Shown here one piece after another: positions 14,097 to 20,174 of a stretch of 20,174 nt of DNA. Under the pieces are notes generated by a model, which was not told the DNA's origin, ran no database searches, and saw only the letters and a list, made by a program, of their open reading frames with translations. The number at the start of each line of letters is the position of its first letter. Position 1 is the first letter of the stretch. This DNA comes from a virus: the IMG/VR virus record IMGVR_UViG_3300033154_000077, positions 1 to 20,174 of that record; one strand, 5' to 3'. Position numbers and translations under genes: made by a program.

Positions 14097-16363
14097 CAGG
14101 CGAGACCTCCCGCTTGCGGTTGAGCCGGCGGCGGACCCTGCGGTGTCGCCGGAGGCGGCTCGATCGAGTTGGCCGTGGCGCCGGGCGGCGTGATGTGCCA
14201 GCCGAGATCGACGAGGGCCTGGTAGCCCTCGGCGCGGATCTTCTGGATGTCGACCTCGTGGCTGAGCTCTGTCTTCTTGATCTCGAGCATCAGCTTGTCG
14301 CGATCGAGCTCCACCTTCTGGCGCTCGAGCTCCACCCGCATGTACTCGACCTCGGCCGCGGCCTTCACGGCCTCCTCGGTCGGATCAGGCTTGGGCTCGG
14401 GCGGATCCACCGTCGACGGGTCGGTGAAGTACTGCTCCGGCGATCGGAACCCGAGGGCCTCGACCAGGTCGGAGACCGTGTTGAAGAAATTGCTGTCCGA
14501 GACCATGTGCGTGAAGCCCATCTCGGCAATCGCCTTCTGCACCTCGGCGATGGTCTGCAGGTTCATCGACTTCTCCATCTTCGAACCGTGGCCCAGCCCC
14601 ACCGTCACCTGGCAGTCGACTTCGGTCGCCCAGGCGGTCGGGTCGACGTGGACGTACTCGCCGCGCACCCGGATCATCATGCCGCGCGTGTCGTGCTGCA
14701 TGAGCAGCATGTAGATCTTCTCGAACAGGTGCTTTACCCCGGTGTCGGCGAAGATCCGCGCGTAGAGCGTGATCCTGGTCGCCGCCGCCGAACTCTGCAC
14801 CATCGTCCCGTAGACGTGCTTGCTGATCGAGTCCGGGTTGATGCCCATCGCCTCGGGCGAGATTCCGGTACGCGCCTCGCGCATCTTCAGGTGCGCGTCG
14901 AACGCCGGCAGGATGTCCGCGGCGTTGCTCTTCTGCTCGTAGGGTCGCAGCGCGTTCGGCTCGTACTCCTCGATATAGCCGCCGGCCGCAGCATCGAGCA
15001 GCTGCGTGAGGTTGACCATCGGCGTCGACGCGTCGGCCTGGCCTCGAGAGAGCACGATGTTGCGCGGGTCAGTCGCAAGATAGAGGCAGTCGAGGAACTG
15101 ACGCCACAGTGTGGTGTTGATGTCCTGCAGGTCCTTCGTCGCATCGGCCAGAGAGAGGCCATGGAAACGGTGCGGGACCGGGATCGGCGTTACCGATACG
15201 AACGGATGCCCGTTCGCCGGCTCGGTGTGGAGAATGACTTGTGCGTAGTCCCCCCCGGTAACCACCTTCCACCATTCGCTCACGCCATCACCGTCCCGGT
15301 CCACTAGGACGTAACACTCGGAGATGTACACCGTTCTCTCGGAATCCTTCCGGTCTGCGAACACCAGCGGGAAAGAGTCGTCCTGGCTTGCGCGGATGAT
15401 CGAGTCCTGGTCGGTGCTGTAGACCGAGTGCGCGCTCGGAATCGACTTCACGATTTCCGGGTCGTAGCCCAGGCCGATCAGCTTGCTTTCGCTCGCGCGG
15501 ATCCGCTCGCCAACGAACCGACAGGTCGGGTCGTAGAGGCTTCGCGCGTCGCGGTTGATGATAAACTCCTCGGGCGGCACGTTCTCGAGTGCGATCTTGC
15601 CGGCGCGCTTGTATCGCACGCCCTCGATGTCGTACCGGACCCGCATCGGGTCATGGTTCTCGGGAAGCATGCTCTCTTCGTCGAGGACCTCGCGCTCGCC
15701 CGTCTTCTGGTTGATGTGCCACGCCTCGACGGCGCGGATCTCGTAGTCTTCGTCGTCGAAGATGGCCTGCAGCTCGATGAGCGGCTTGCCCTCGTAGTTC
15801 TCGAAGGTGACCGCGCTCGAGTCCTCGAACCAGACCTTCACGATGCCGTTTTTCTGTATCAGCGCGTCCTTGAACATGGTGTAGAGCACCATGAAGCCGT
15901 CTTCGCGGCCGAACACATGGTTGACCATCTCGGTGGCCTGCTCGGCTGACTGGATGTCGTCATCGTTTTTCGGAACGAACCGCACGACGCGCGGCCCGCT
16001 GCAGAAGATCTCCATCAGGCTCGGAAGCAGCCACTCCACCTGCTCGAAGATGTCGCGCGTGACCACCTGGCTGCGGCCTTCGCGCTCGTCGCCTCGAGGA
16101 TTGCCGAAGTACTGCGCCATCGAACTGCGACGCGTCTCGGCCAGGCGAGTGCCTGTCCACCCCAATCCAGAGTCGATCTCGCGCTGGACGATTCCGAGCA
16201 GCTGGCGCTCGTCGATCACAAACTCGTCGCCGGCACCCTCCTGCGGCTGCCTGTCTTCGGGGAAGTCCTCTGATGTCGGGAGCTCTTCGAACCCGTCGAC
16301 CGAAGGGAACACCGCGCCTTGTTCTTCGTCGGGATCTTGCCCGCCCACTCGATAGTCGTCCAT
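14096..16363 (-). CDS. Portal protein (P22-type)
   Basis: A 755-residue protein that builds the dodecameric vertex for DNA packaging and exit. It has the P22-type features QVVTRDIFEQVEWLLPSLME (99-118), VRFVPKNDDDIQSAEQATEM (127-146) and VFGREDGFMVLYTMFKDALI (150-169), followed by KNGIVKVWFE. Residues about 671-720 are a long charged coiled coil, consistent with the barrel seen in P22 portal, then a Pro/Gln-rich end. It follows the terminase by 13 bases with GAGGGGG nine bases before the ATG. The long acidic N-terminal extension (1-50) is not part of the conserved core. Length is at the upper end of the family. Confidence 0.92.
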   Translation of the reverse strand: MDDYRVGGQDPDEEQGAVFPSVDGFEELPTSEDFPEDRQPQEGAGDEFVIDERQLLGIVQREIDSGLGWTGTRLAETRRSSMAQYFGNPRGDEREGRSQVVTRDIFEQVEWLLPSLMEIFCSGPRVVRFVPKNDDDIQSAEQATEMVNHVFGREDGFMVLYTMFKDALIQKNGIVKVWFEDSSAVTFENYEGKPLIELQAIFDDEDYEIRAVEAWHINQKTGEREVLDEESMLPENHDPMRVRYDIEGVRYKRAGKIALENVPPEEFIINRDARSLYDPTCRFVGERIRASESKLIGLGYDPEIVKSIPSAHSVYSTDQDSIIRASQDDSFPLVFADRKDSERTVYISECYVLVDRDGDGVSEWWKVVTGGDYAQVILHTEPANGHPFVSVTPIPVPHRFHGLSLADATKDLQDINTTLWRQFLDCLYLATDPRNIVLSRGQADASTPMVNLTQLLDAAAGGYIEEYEPNALRPYEQKSNAADILPAFDAHLKMREARTGISPEAMGINPDSISKHVYGTMVQSSAAATRITLYARIFADTGVKHLFEKIYMLLMQHDTRGMMIRVRGEYVHVDPTAWATEVDCQVTVGLGHGSKMEKSMNLQTIAEVQKAIAEMGFTHMVSDSNFFNTVSDLVEALGFRSPEQYFTDPSTVDPPEPKPDPTEEAVKAAAEVEYMRVELERQKVELDRDKLMLEIKKTELSHEVDIQKIRAEGYQALVDLGWHITPPGATANSIEPPPATPQGPPPAQPQAGGLA

Positions 16364-16376
16364 CGCTCCGTCCCCC

Positions 16377-17360
16377 TCAGGTCATCCAGCGTGTGTTCGG
16401 TTTTGGTCTCGCGACGTTTGGCATCGCGCGTAGCCCCAGCGCGAGGTACCGGAACGCATCCGCTCCATGCGACGACCAGTGGTCGTGCCGCGGCACGTCC
16501 GTGAGCTCGCCAGTCGATCGGTTCTTCTTGCGGCTGTAGTTCTCGAGACACGCAATCCCATCGCCCGTGTGCTCTTCGTCAAAGTTGCAAAGCGACAGGA
16601 TCCGCCTGACCGCGTCGATCCCTTCCGCGAGCTCGCCGCCGAGCTTCACGAGTGTCCTGTCGAGGATCCGGAAGTGGATGCCGAGCTCCTGGGCCACGGC
16701 CGTGCGCGCGACACCGGGCGACCAGTCACGCACTTTGATGTCATGCGGCGCGATGTGCTCGCGGTAGACGTAAGGCTTCTCCTGCAGGATCTTCGCGTAG
16801 TGCGGCAGGCCCTGCCCGGTCGCCTCGTAGTAGTCGATCAGGTTGACCCGGCTGCCGAGCTGCTGGAAGAACCAGATTGCGGTGGCGTCGCGCATGCCGA
16901 TGTCCCAGGACGTGTTCACCGGATACTGCGGGTCGTAAGGGAACACGCCGATGCGTCCCTCTTCGCGCGCCTTGGCCATGAGCTCGCCGTAGTAGGCGCC
17001 CTCGACTACTTCTGGGAACAGGCCGCGGACCCGTGTCTGCCAAGCGTTGGAGTCGACGCCCCAGATCTCGAGGCGCTCGGCTACCCATGCCGGTGTAATG
17101 AGCTCGGGGTGCGGCATCTTCTTGTCGCCGATCTTCTTCTCCCACTCTCCGCTGATCATGTCCTCTTCGGTGATGCCGAAGGCCAGGAAGTTGGGCGTGT
17201 CCCAGGCGGCAATCGGGCTGGACTCGCAGTCTCGCTCGAAGCTACAGCCGCTGATGACGGGGTTGCCGATCAGGAGCTTGCGCGCATGACCGCCGGCCAG
17301 GAGCGAGTCGATCTGATCCATCAGTGCCGCGCTGATGCCGGAGGCCTCGTCGACCACCAC
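16377..17360 (-). CDS. terL: Large terminase, C-terminal fragment (broken gene)
   Basis: This 327-codon reading holds the rest of the terminase. Its frame is open upstream to about 17408, without a normal start; GTG at 17360 is only the first possible start. It has the Walker B-like ILVVVDEASG (the first three residues lie before the GTG, VVDEASG within), then the nuclease core: NTSWDIGMRDATAIWFF with metal-ligand Asp residues, NLIDYYEATGQGLPHY, PHDIKVRDWSPGVAR and the late SHGADAFRYLALG. The family cuts concatemeric DNA and drives packaging. The ATPase Walker A is in the other fragment, so this piece alone cannot package DNA. The C-terminal part is intact. Confidence 0.9.
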   Translation of the reverse strand: MVVDEASGISAALMDQIDSLLAGGHARKLLIGNPVISGCSFERDCESSPIAAWDTPNFLAFGITEEDMISGEWEKKIGDKKMPHPELITPAWVAERLEIWGVDSNAWQTRVRGLFPEVVEGAYYGELMAKAREEGRIGVFPYDPQYPVNTSWDIGMRDATAIWFFQQLGSRVNLIDYYEATGQGLPHYAKILQEKPYVYREHIAPHDIKVRDWSPGVARTAVAQELGIHFRILDRTLVKLGGELAEGIDAVRRILSLCNFDEEHTGDGIACLENYSRKKNRSTGELTDVPRHDHWSSHGADAFRYLALGLRAMPNVARPKPNTRWMT

Positions 17361-17707
17361 CAGGATGTGTGGCGCGTGAAAGCCCTGAAAGCGCGACTCG
17401 TCCCTGCGCGATGTATCTCACCCCAGAGCACGCCCTTCACCTGACGTTCTGTCGGCGCCGTCGTGATGACCTTTGCTCCGGGGTGACACGAGCCGAACCA
17501 CAAAGAGATCCGCCCGGCCGTCCACGACTTCCCGCTCGAGTGGCACGAGGGAACCGCCGTCACGCGGTTGTCGCGCACCGACTCCATGATCGCCACCTGC
17601 GTGTTCCACGGGTCGTCGCCGAGGACCTCGCTCACGAAGAACTCGGGGTCCTTCTGGCAGCGGCCGTAGATGACGGCGGCGTCTCTTTGCGAGAGCGAGA
17701 GGCTCAC
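17321..17707 (-). CDS. terL: Large terminase, N-terminal fragment (broken gene)
   Basis: A 128-codon reading from the GTG at 17707 (GTGA overlap with the upstream gene). It carries VTAVPSCHSSGKSWTAGR, a Walker A-like site around residues 54-61, and KVITTAPTERQVKGVLWGEI, both typical of phage terminase ATPase domains. True similarity ends at about residue 101; the last 27 residues are out-of-frame readings of the sequence that encodes FQGFHAPHILVVVDEASG in the next fragment. Family members usually have roughly 40 more residues here, so the two fragments cannot be joined by a simple one-base correction. The lesion is about nt 17390-17425. It is either an inactivating deletion or an assembly fault. 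Confidence 0.88.
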   Translation of the reverse strand: MSLSLSQRDAAVIYGRCQKDPEFFVSEVLGDDPWNTQVAIMESVRDNRVTAVPSCHSSGKSWTAGRISLWFGSCHPGAKVITTAPTERQVKGVLWGEIHRAGTSRAFRAFTRHTSWWWSTRPPASARH

Positions 17708-18024
17708 TCGGATGGCCCCTCCGCAAGGCCGCGCTCGAAGCCGGCAGCGAATGCGGCGCGCGACTCCTTCTCGGCGTTCTCTTGGAGCATGCGCCGAAAG
17801 CGGAGCTCCTCTCGAGCACCGGACAGGTTCGCGAGAAGCTCCGCGGTCCCGAGCTCACCGTACTTCGGATAGCGGTACCGATGCCAAAGTCGGCGCCCCC
17901 AGCCGATGAACAGGTGGAACGGGATCGGCGCGAAGTAGATCTCCGCCTTGTAGAACGAACGCCAGGCGAGCCCGTAGCCACGGGGCGCGCAGCCGCCTTC
18001 CTCCACTGCCTCGATGAATTTCAC
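17704..18024 (-). CDS. Small protein before terminase (106 aa), possible small-terminase position
   Basis: A 106-residue protein starting at GTG (GTGA overlap with the upstream gene) and overlapping the terminase start by four bases. Residues 29-43 (IYFAPIPFHLFIGWG) are hydrophobic, followed by Arg/Tyr-rich WGRRLWHRYRYPKY, then an amphipathic helix LRFRRMLQENAEKESRAAFA (about 74-93). Small terminase usually sits here, but I see no helix-turn-helix and the hydrophobic stretch is unlike it, so I do not assign it. Tight coupling to terminase suggests a related packaging role or merely operon packing. Confidence 0.72.
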   Translation of the reverse strand: MKFIEAVEEGGCAPRGYGLAWRSFYKAEIYFAPIPFHLFIGWGRRLWHRYRYPKYGELGTAELLANLSGAREELRFRRMLQENAEKESRAAFAAGFERGLAEGPSE

Positions 18025-18257
18025 GACGTCTTCTTCGCGACCGCCGTCTTCTTTTTCACCGGAGCCTTGGACTCGCCAGCGGGCTGACCGCCACCAGGCG
18101 GACCACCAGCGGGCGGACCATCAGCGGGCGGCTTCGCCTTCTTCGGCGGGTCGCACTGAGCTCTGAGCAGCTCAACCTGCTGCCACTGCGCCTGCGTGCT
18201 GGCCTTGCTATGGAGAATCGCCCTGGTCTTCGAGCCGACCTCTGCGTCTGTGAGCAT
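18021..18257 (-). CDS. Pro/Gly-rich small protein with basic tail (78 aa)
   Basis: A 78-residue protein: helical, polar first 35 residues (MLTDAEVGSK, STQAQWQQVELLRAQC), then low-complexity PPKKAKPPADGPPAGGPPGG, ending in KAPVKKKTAVAKKTS, a Lys/Ala-rich tail like that of DNA-binding histone-like peptides. DNA binding is inferred from composition only. The ATG has GTAGGTG upstream. It overlaps the next gene by four bases. The DNA of the Pro/Gly part (about 18066-18135) has short GGCGGACCA-like repeats, prone to slippage. No family is recognised. Confidence 0.68.
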   Translation of the reverse strand: MLTDAEVGSKTRAILHSKASTQAQWQQVELLRAQCDPPKKAKPPADGPPAGGPPGGGQPAGESKAPVKKKTAVAKKTS

Positions 18258-18264
18258 GACGCAC

Positions 18265-18486
18265 CTACCGACGCTGCGGATCGCGTTGCCGCGCGCCGCT
18301 CATCTGCTTGGGCATCTTGCCCAGCCCGTCGACCTTCAACGGTGTGTGAGTGATCGGGTTCGACTTCATGTTCTGCGGCATCTTCGACCGCGGAATGTCT
18401 ACCCGAGCCACCTCTCCGCCGTTGGGGTGCGGCTCTTTCCGCACCCTTCCGCCCGGCTGCTCTGCTCTGCCACTACCTTGTCGCAT
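18265..18486 (-). CDS. Small basic protein (73 aa)
   Basis: A 73-residue Arg/Lys/Pro-rich protein with no hydrophobic segment. ATG at 18486 has a strong GAGGGGGGG upstream, which supports that it is translated. It ends seven bases before the next gene's ATG. Composition and size give no function; it may be a disordered virion or packaging peptide. Coding status rests on spacing and ribosome-binding site rather than homology. Confidence 0.58.
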   Translation of the reverse strand: MRQGSGRAEQPGGRVRKEPHPNGGEVARVDIPRSKMPQNMKSNPITHTPLKVDGLGKMPKQMSGARQRDPQRR

Positions 18487-18525
18487 GGTGTCACCCCCCC
18501 TCTATGAAACCATTGCGCGAGACTC

Positions 18526-18810
18526 CTACGTCAGCAACCCCCGCGTTACGATCATTTCAAACTCGACATCAAGGCGCTGCCGGTTCTCACCCAGCCAGCC
18601 CTCGTCGTGTTCCTCAACGAGCTCCTGCTCCCACTCGCGCTTCAGGTTGCGGAGCGTCGTGGGCGTCGGATCCACATCCGAGACGTCGGTCACATAGTCC
18701 CAGTTGATGATCACGTCGCCGTTCTCGCCCCGGCGCCAGGGCATTTCTGCATCGCTCAGCAGCGGCAGATCGTGCCCGAACTCGGGATTTAGCGACTTGG
18801 ATTTGCTCAC
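18526..18810 (-). CDS. Small hypothetical protein (94 aa)
   Basis: A 94-residue acidic protein starting at GTG (18810), overlapping the previous TGA by four bases. It contains WRRGENGDVIINWDYVTDVS (about 25-44) and a charged helix LRNLKREWEQELVEEHDEGW. No signal, membrane segment or known motif is visible. The coupling to the GNAT-ended gene and a normal position in the operon support it as real. Function unknown. Confidence 0.68.
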   Translation of the reverse strand: MSKSKSLNPEFGHDLPLLSDAEMPWRRGENGDVIINWDYVTDVSDVDPTPTTLRNLKREWEQELVEEHDEGWLGENRQRLDVEFEMIVTRGLLT

Positions 18811-19301
18811 TTTCTCAGTCCTCCGGCCTTCTTGCGCTTCCGAGGCTTCCGAACAACAGCCTCCTTAGCGTCCCCCATAGGGCCAGTGTACTCCATGTTG
18901 ACCACATCGGGTTGGCCGAACCGATCATAGTTCCAGTCCTCTGGCGCGTAGGCGTCGTCCCAGCCCATCCGGGAGGTCTCTTCGAAGCCGTTCTTTCGAT
19001 AGAGCTTCACCAGAAAGCCGTCATAGGCGTCCAGGGTCTTCCCTCCCTGGGCCTTAGCGTGTGAGAGTATCTTCGTCCCGGCGCCGCGCCTTCTTGAGGT
19101 GTTGAAGGCGTGCCTGACGTCCCCGTCGCGGGTGATCGCGTAGCCGATCTTCGAGTCGTGGCTCAGGAAGGTCAGGGCCTGGTTGTCCATCAGCGCATCG
19201 GTGGTGGTGGGCGCCAGGAACCCGCCGTACTTGCCGGTCCTCGCGGCCTCGAGCGCACCAACGAAGTCCTGGTGCGGGGCTGAGCTCACGAGGTACTCCA
19301 T
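18807..19301 (-). CDS. C-terminal GNAT-like fragment of a broken gene
   Basis: The real coding part of this frame runs from the 35-bp duplication to the TGA at 18807. I give 19301 as the first ATG after the break; a longer in-frame reading to 19517 is an out-of-frame shadow of the upstream fragment. The segment has TDALMDNQALTFLSHDSKIG, GAGTKILSHAKAQGGKTLDA, YDGFLVKLYRKNGFEETSRM and WDDAYAPEDWNYDRFGQPDV, a pattern I recognise from GNAT-like domains in long phage proteins, with the Tyr-x-x-x-Gly-Phe signature typical of GNAT motif B. The basic end (VVRKPRKRKKAGGLRK) may bind nucleic acid. Removing one duplicate joins it in frame to the next fragment. Confidence 0.78.
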   Translation of the reverse strand: MEYLVSSAPHQDFVGALEAARTGKYGGFLAPTTTDALMDNQALTFLSHDSKIGYAITRDGDVRHAFNTSRRRGAGTKILSHAKAQGGKTLDAYDGFLVKLYRKNGFEETSRMGWDDAYAPEDWNYDRFGQPDVVNMEYTGPMGDAKEAVVRKPRKRKKAGGLRK

Positions 19302-19340
19302 CGATGGTGCGGGGCTGAGCTCACGAGGTACTCCATCGAG
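19271..19340 (-). repeat. 35-bp tandem duplication breaking the gene
   Basis: Two copies of a 35-bp unit lie end to end at 19271-19305 and 19306-19340, identical except for the last base (t versus g). Since 35 is not a multiple of three, the second copy shifts the frame and creates a stop at 19286-19288. With one copy removed the reading continues cleanly as PDSMEYLVSSAPHQDFVGAL. The near-perfect identity means it is very recent or an assembly product. Confidence 0.95.
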
Positions 19341-20174
19341 TCGGGAATCTGCGGCATCCGCATCGCGCCGGCCGGGAGCTCGCCGCGGGCCCACCGGCTG
19401 AAGAACTCCGAGTCGGACAGCCCCATGCGCTGGGCAGCCTTGCCGATCTCGTCGTTGAAGATGTCCATCAGGCCTCGAGGATCTCGGATCCCGGTCTGCT
19501 CGGCGCCGCCAACCCACTGCGCCGCCATCGACTGGATCGGCTCCATGTCGTACTCGGGCCCGAGGATCTCCTGGTGCATCTTCTCGATCGAGCGCCGCTG
19601 GTAGGCGTTCGGCTTCTTGGTGTCAAAGAACTGCGTACCCATGTGCATGTCGGGCGGGGTGTTCTGGTAGTTGCCCGATGCGCCCTCGCTCATCCGCCTG
19701 GTCTTGAACTGCGACACCGGATCGAGCGCCTCGAGCACGTTGCCGCCGACGCGCTCCGCCTCTTCGATTCGCCTGAGCCCCGGCAGCATGCCGCCGTAGT
19801 AGCGCGGGTGTCCCATCAGCTTCCACGGGGCCGAGTTCGAGGGGTCCAGGCTGGAGATCGGGATCCCGGCGTTGGCGCCGTGCTGCGCGAACAAGGTCCT
19901 GGCGATCTCTTCCGGCACTGTCGACCCGCTCGACGTTGGGCCGAGCCGTGCGGCTGTTCCCTTGAACCGCAGCCCGCCGAGCTCTTCGCCGAGCTCGTCA
20001 ACCAGGCCCTCACGGAACGGTGTCAGGTTGAACCACTCCTCGCCTTCCGGAATTGCTCGATCGATGTTCTCGCGCGCCATCGGCAGTCGGCTCTCGGCCT
20101 GGGCGTCGGCTGCCTCCTGCGCGATGCGCTGGTTCTCGGGCAGCGTGCGCCCGGTCTCTCGTGCGATGCGCGAC
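19286..20174 (-). CDS. Long phage protein, N-terminal part, partial at right edge
   Basis: The frame is open through the right edge, 31 codons beyond the first visible ATG at 20080, so the true start is probably outside. Visible residues include ARETGRTLPENQRIAQEAAD before that ATG, then WFNLTPFREGLVDELGEELG, PWKLMGHPRYYGGMLPGL, PPDMHMGTQFFDTKKPNAYQ and MEPIQSMAAQWVGGAEQTGI. These are like parts of long multidomain phage proteins carried near the packaging genes, but I cannot name the domain. It ends prematurely at 19286 because of the 35-bp duplication; the intact form would continue into the GNAT-like part at 18807-19301. The last few residues of this fragment (HRWSTS) are out-of-frame. Confidence 0.75.
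   Translation of the reverse strand, partial: SRIARETGRTLPENQRIAQEAADAQAESRLPMARENIDRAIPEGEEWFNLTPFREGLVDELGEELGGLRFKGTAARLGPTSSGSTVPEEIARTLFAQHGANAGIPISSLDPSNSAPWKLMGHPRYYGGMLPGLRRIEEAERVGGNVLEALDPVSQFKTRRMSEGASGNYQNTPPDMHMGTQFFDTKKPNAYQRRSIEKMHQEILGPEYDMEPIQSMAAQWVGGAEQTGIRDPRGLMDIFNDEIGKAAQRMGLSDSEFFSRWARGELPAGAMRMPQIPDSMEYLVSSAPHHRWSTS

Noticed and set aside
14084-15307. A 407-codon plus-strand open frame
   Set aside because: It lies wholly against the portal gene and reads as Leu/Arg/Asp/Val/His-rich mirror coding without domain signals.
17321-17425. Programmed ribosomal frameshift in the terminase
   Set aside because: About 40 family residues are missing at the junction, and no slippery heptamer is evident, so simple recoding would not restore a normal protein.
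16467-17444. A 325-codon plus-strand open frame
   Set aside because: It is antisense to the terminase fragment with its nuclease motifs.
18066-18135. GGCGGACCA-like short repeats as a CRISPR or iteron array
   Set aside because: The repeats are short, irregular, without spacers and are explained by Pro/Gly codons.

Overview
The window is a GC-rich, tightly packed virion-assembly block of a tailed dsDNA phage or prophage. Every credible gene lies on the minus strand, so the operon reads from right to left. The predicted virion parts (large terminase, P22-like portal, scaffold, SU10/DUF5309-type capsid protein, adaptor, nozzle-like tail protein, a run of ejection-type proteins, tail-collar fibre) point to a short-tailed (podovirus-like) particle. 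There is no integrase, repressor, replication or lysis gene, rRNA or tRNA here, so lifestyle and host cannot be read directly. A Sec-type signal peptide on the last gene and frequent GTG starts fit a GC-rich, probably Gram-negative host; this is inference.

Layout in transcription order. 20174-18807: a long protein entering from the right edge and ending in a GNAT-like domain, broken by a 35-bp tandem duplication. 18810-17704: four small genes of unknown role. 17707-16377: large terminase, split into two frames with an apparent internal loss. 16363-14096: portal. 14096-13743: small conserved-looking protein. 13690-12539: scaffold, with its ribosome-binding site in a perfect hairpin. 12526-11534: major capsid protein, followed by a structured 92-bp gap. 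11441-10568: two tandem paralogues, the larger carrying an inserted FCCH-like domain. 10568-7515: small conserved protein, adaptor, nozzle-like protein, small fibre-like protein. 7518-3213: GNAT-like virion-associated protein and three Ala/Gly-rich proteins of DNA-ejection type. 3213-2152: tail-collar fibre. 2152-1: a very long frame, open to the left edge, with a signal peptide, His-rich repeats and a Cys-rich repeated C-terminal region.

Genes are joined by 1- or 4-nt stop/start overlaps or gaps of about 1-55 nt, which implies translational coupling along one long late transcript. Terminase and portal package the genome; scaffold and capsid protein build the head; adaptor and nozzle close it; the ejection-type proteins would be loaded into the virion and released at infection; the fibres would make host contact. 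No stretch over 300 bases lacks a gene.

The points most worth a second look are the exported-looking Cys-rich protein at the left end, the two lesions (terminase and GNAT gene), the hairpin on the scaffold ribosome-binding site, and the capsid-adjacent paralogue pair. I did not find a clear new defence or mobile system.
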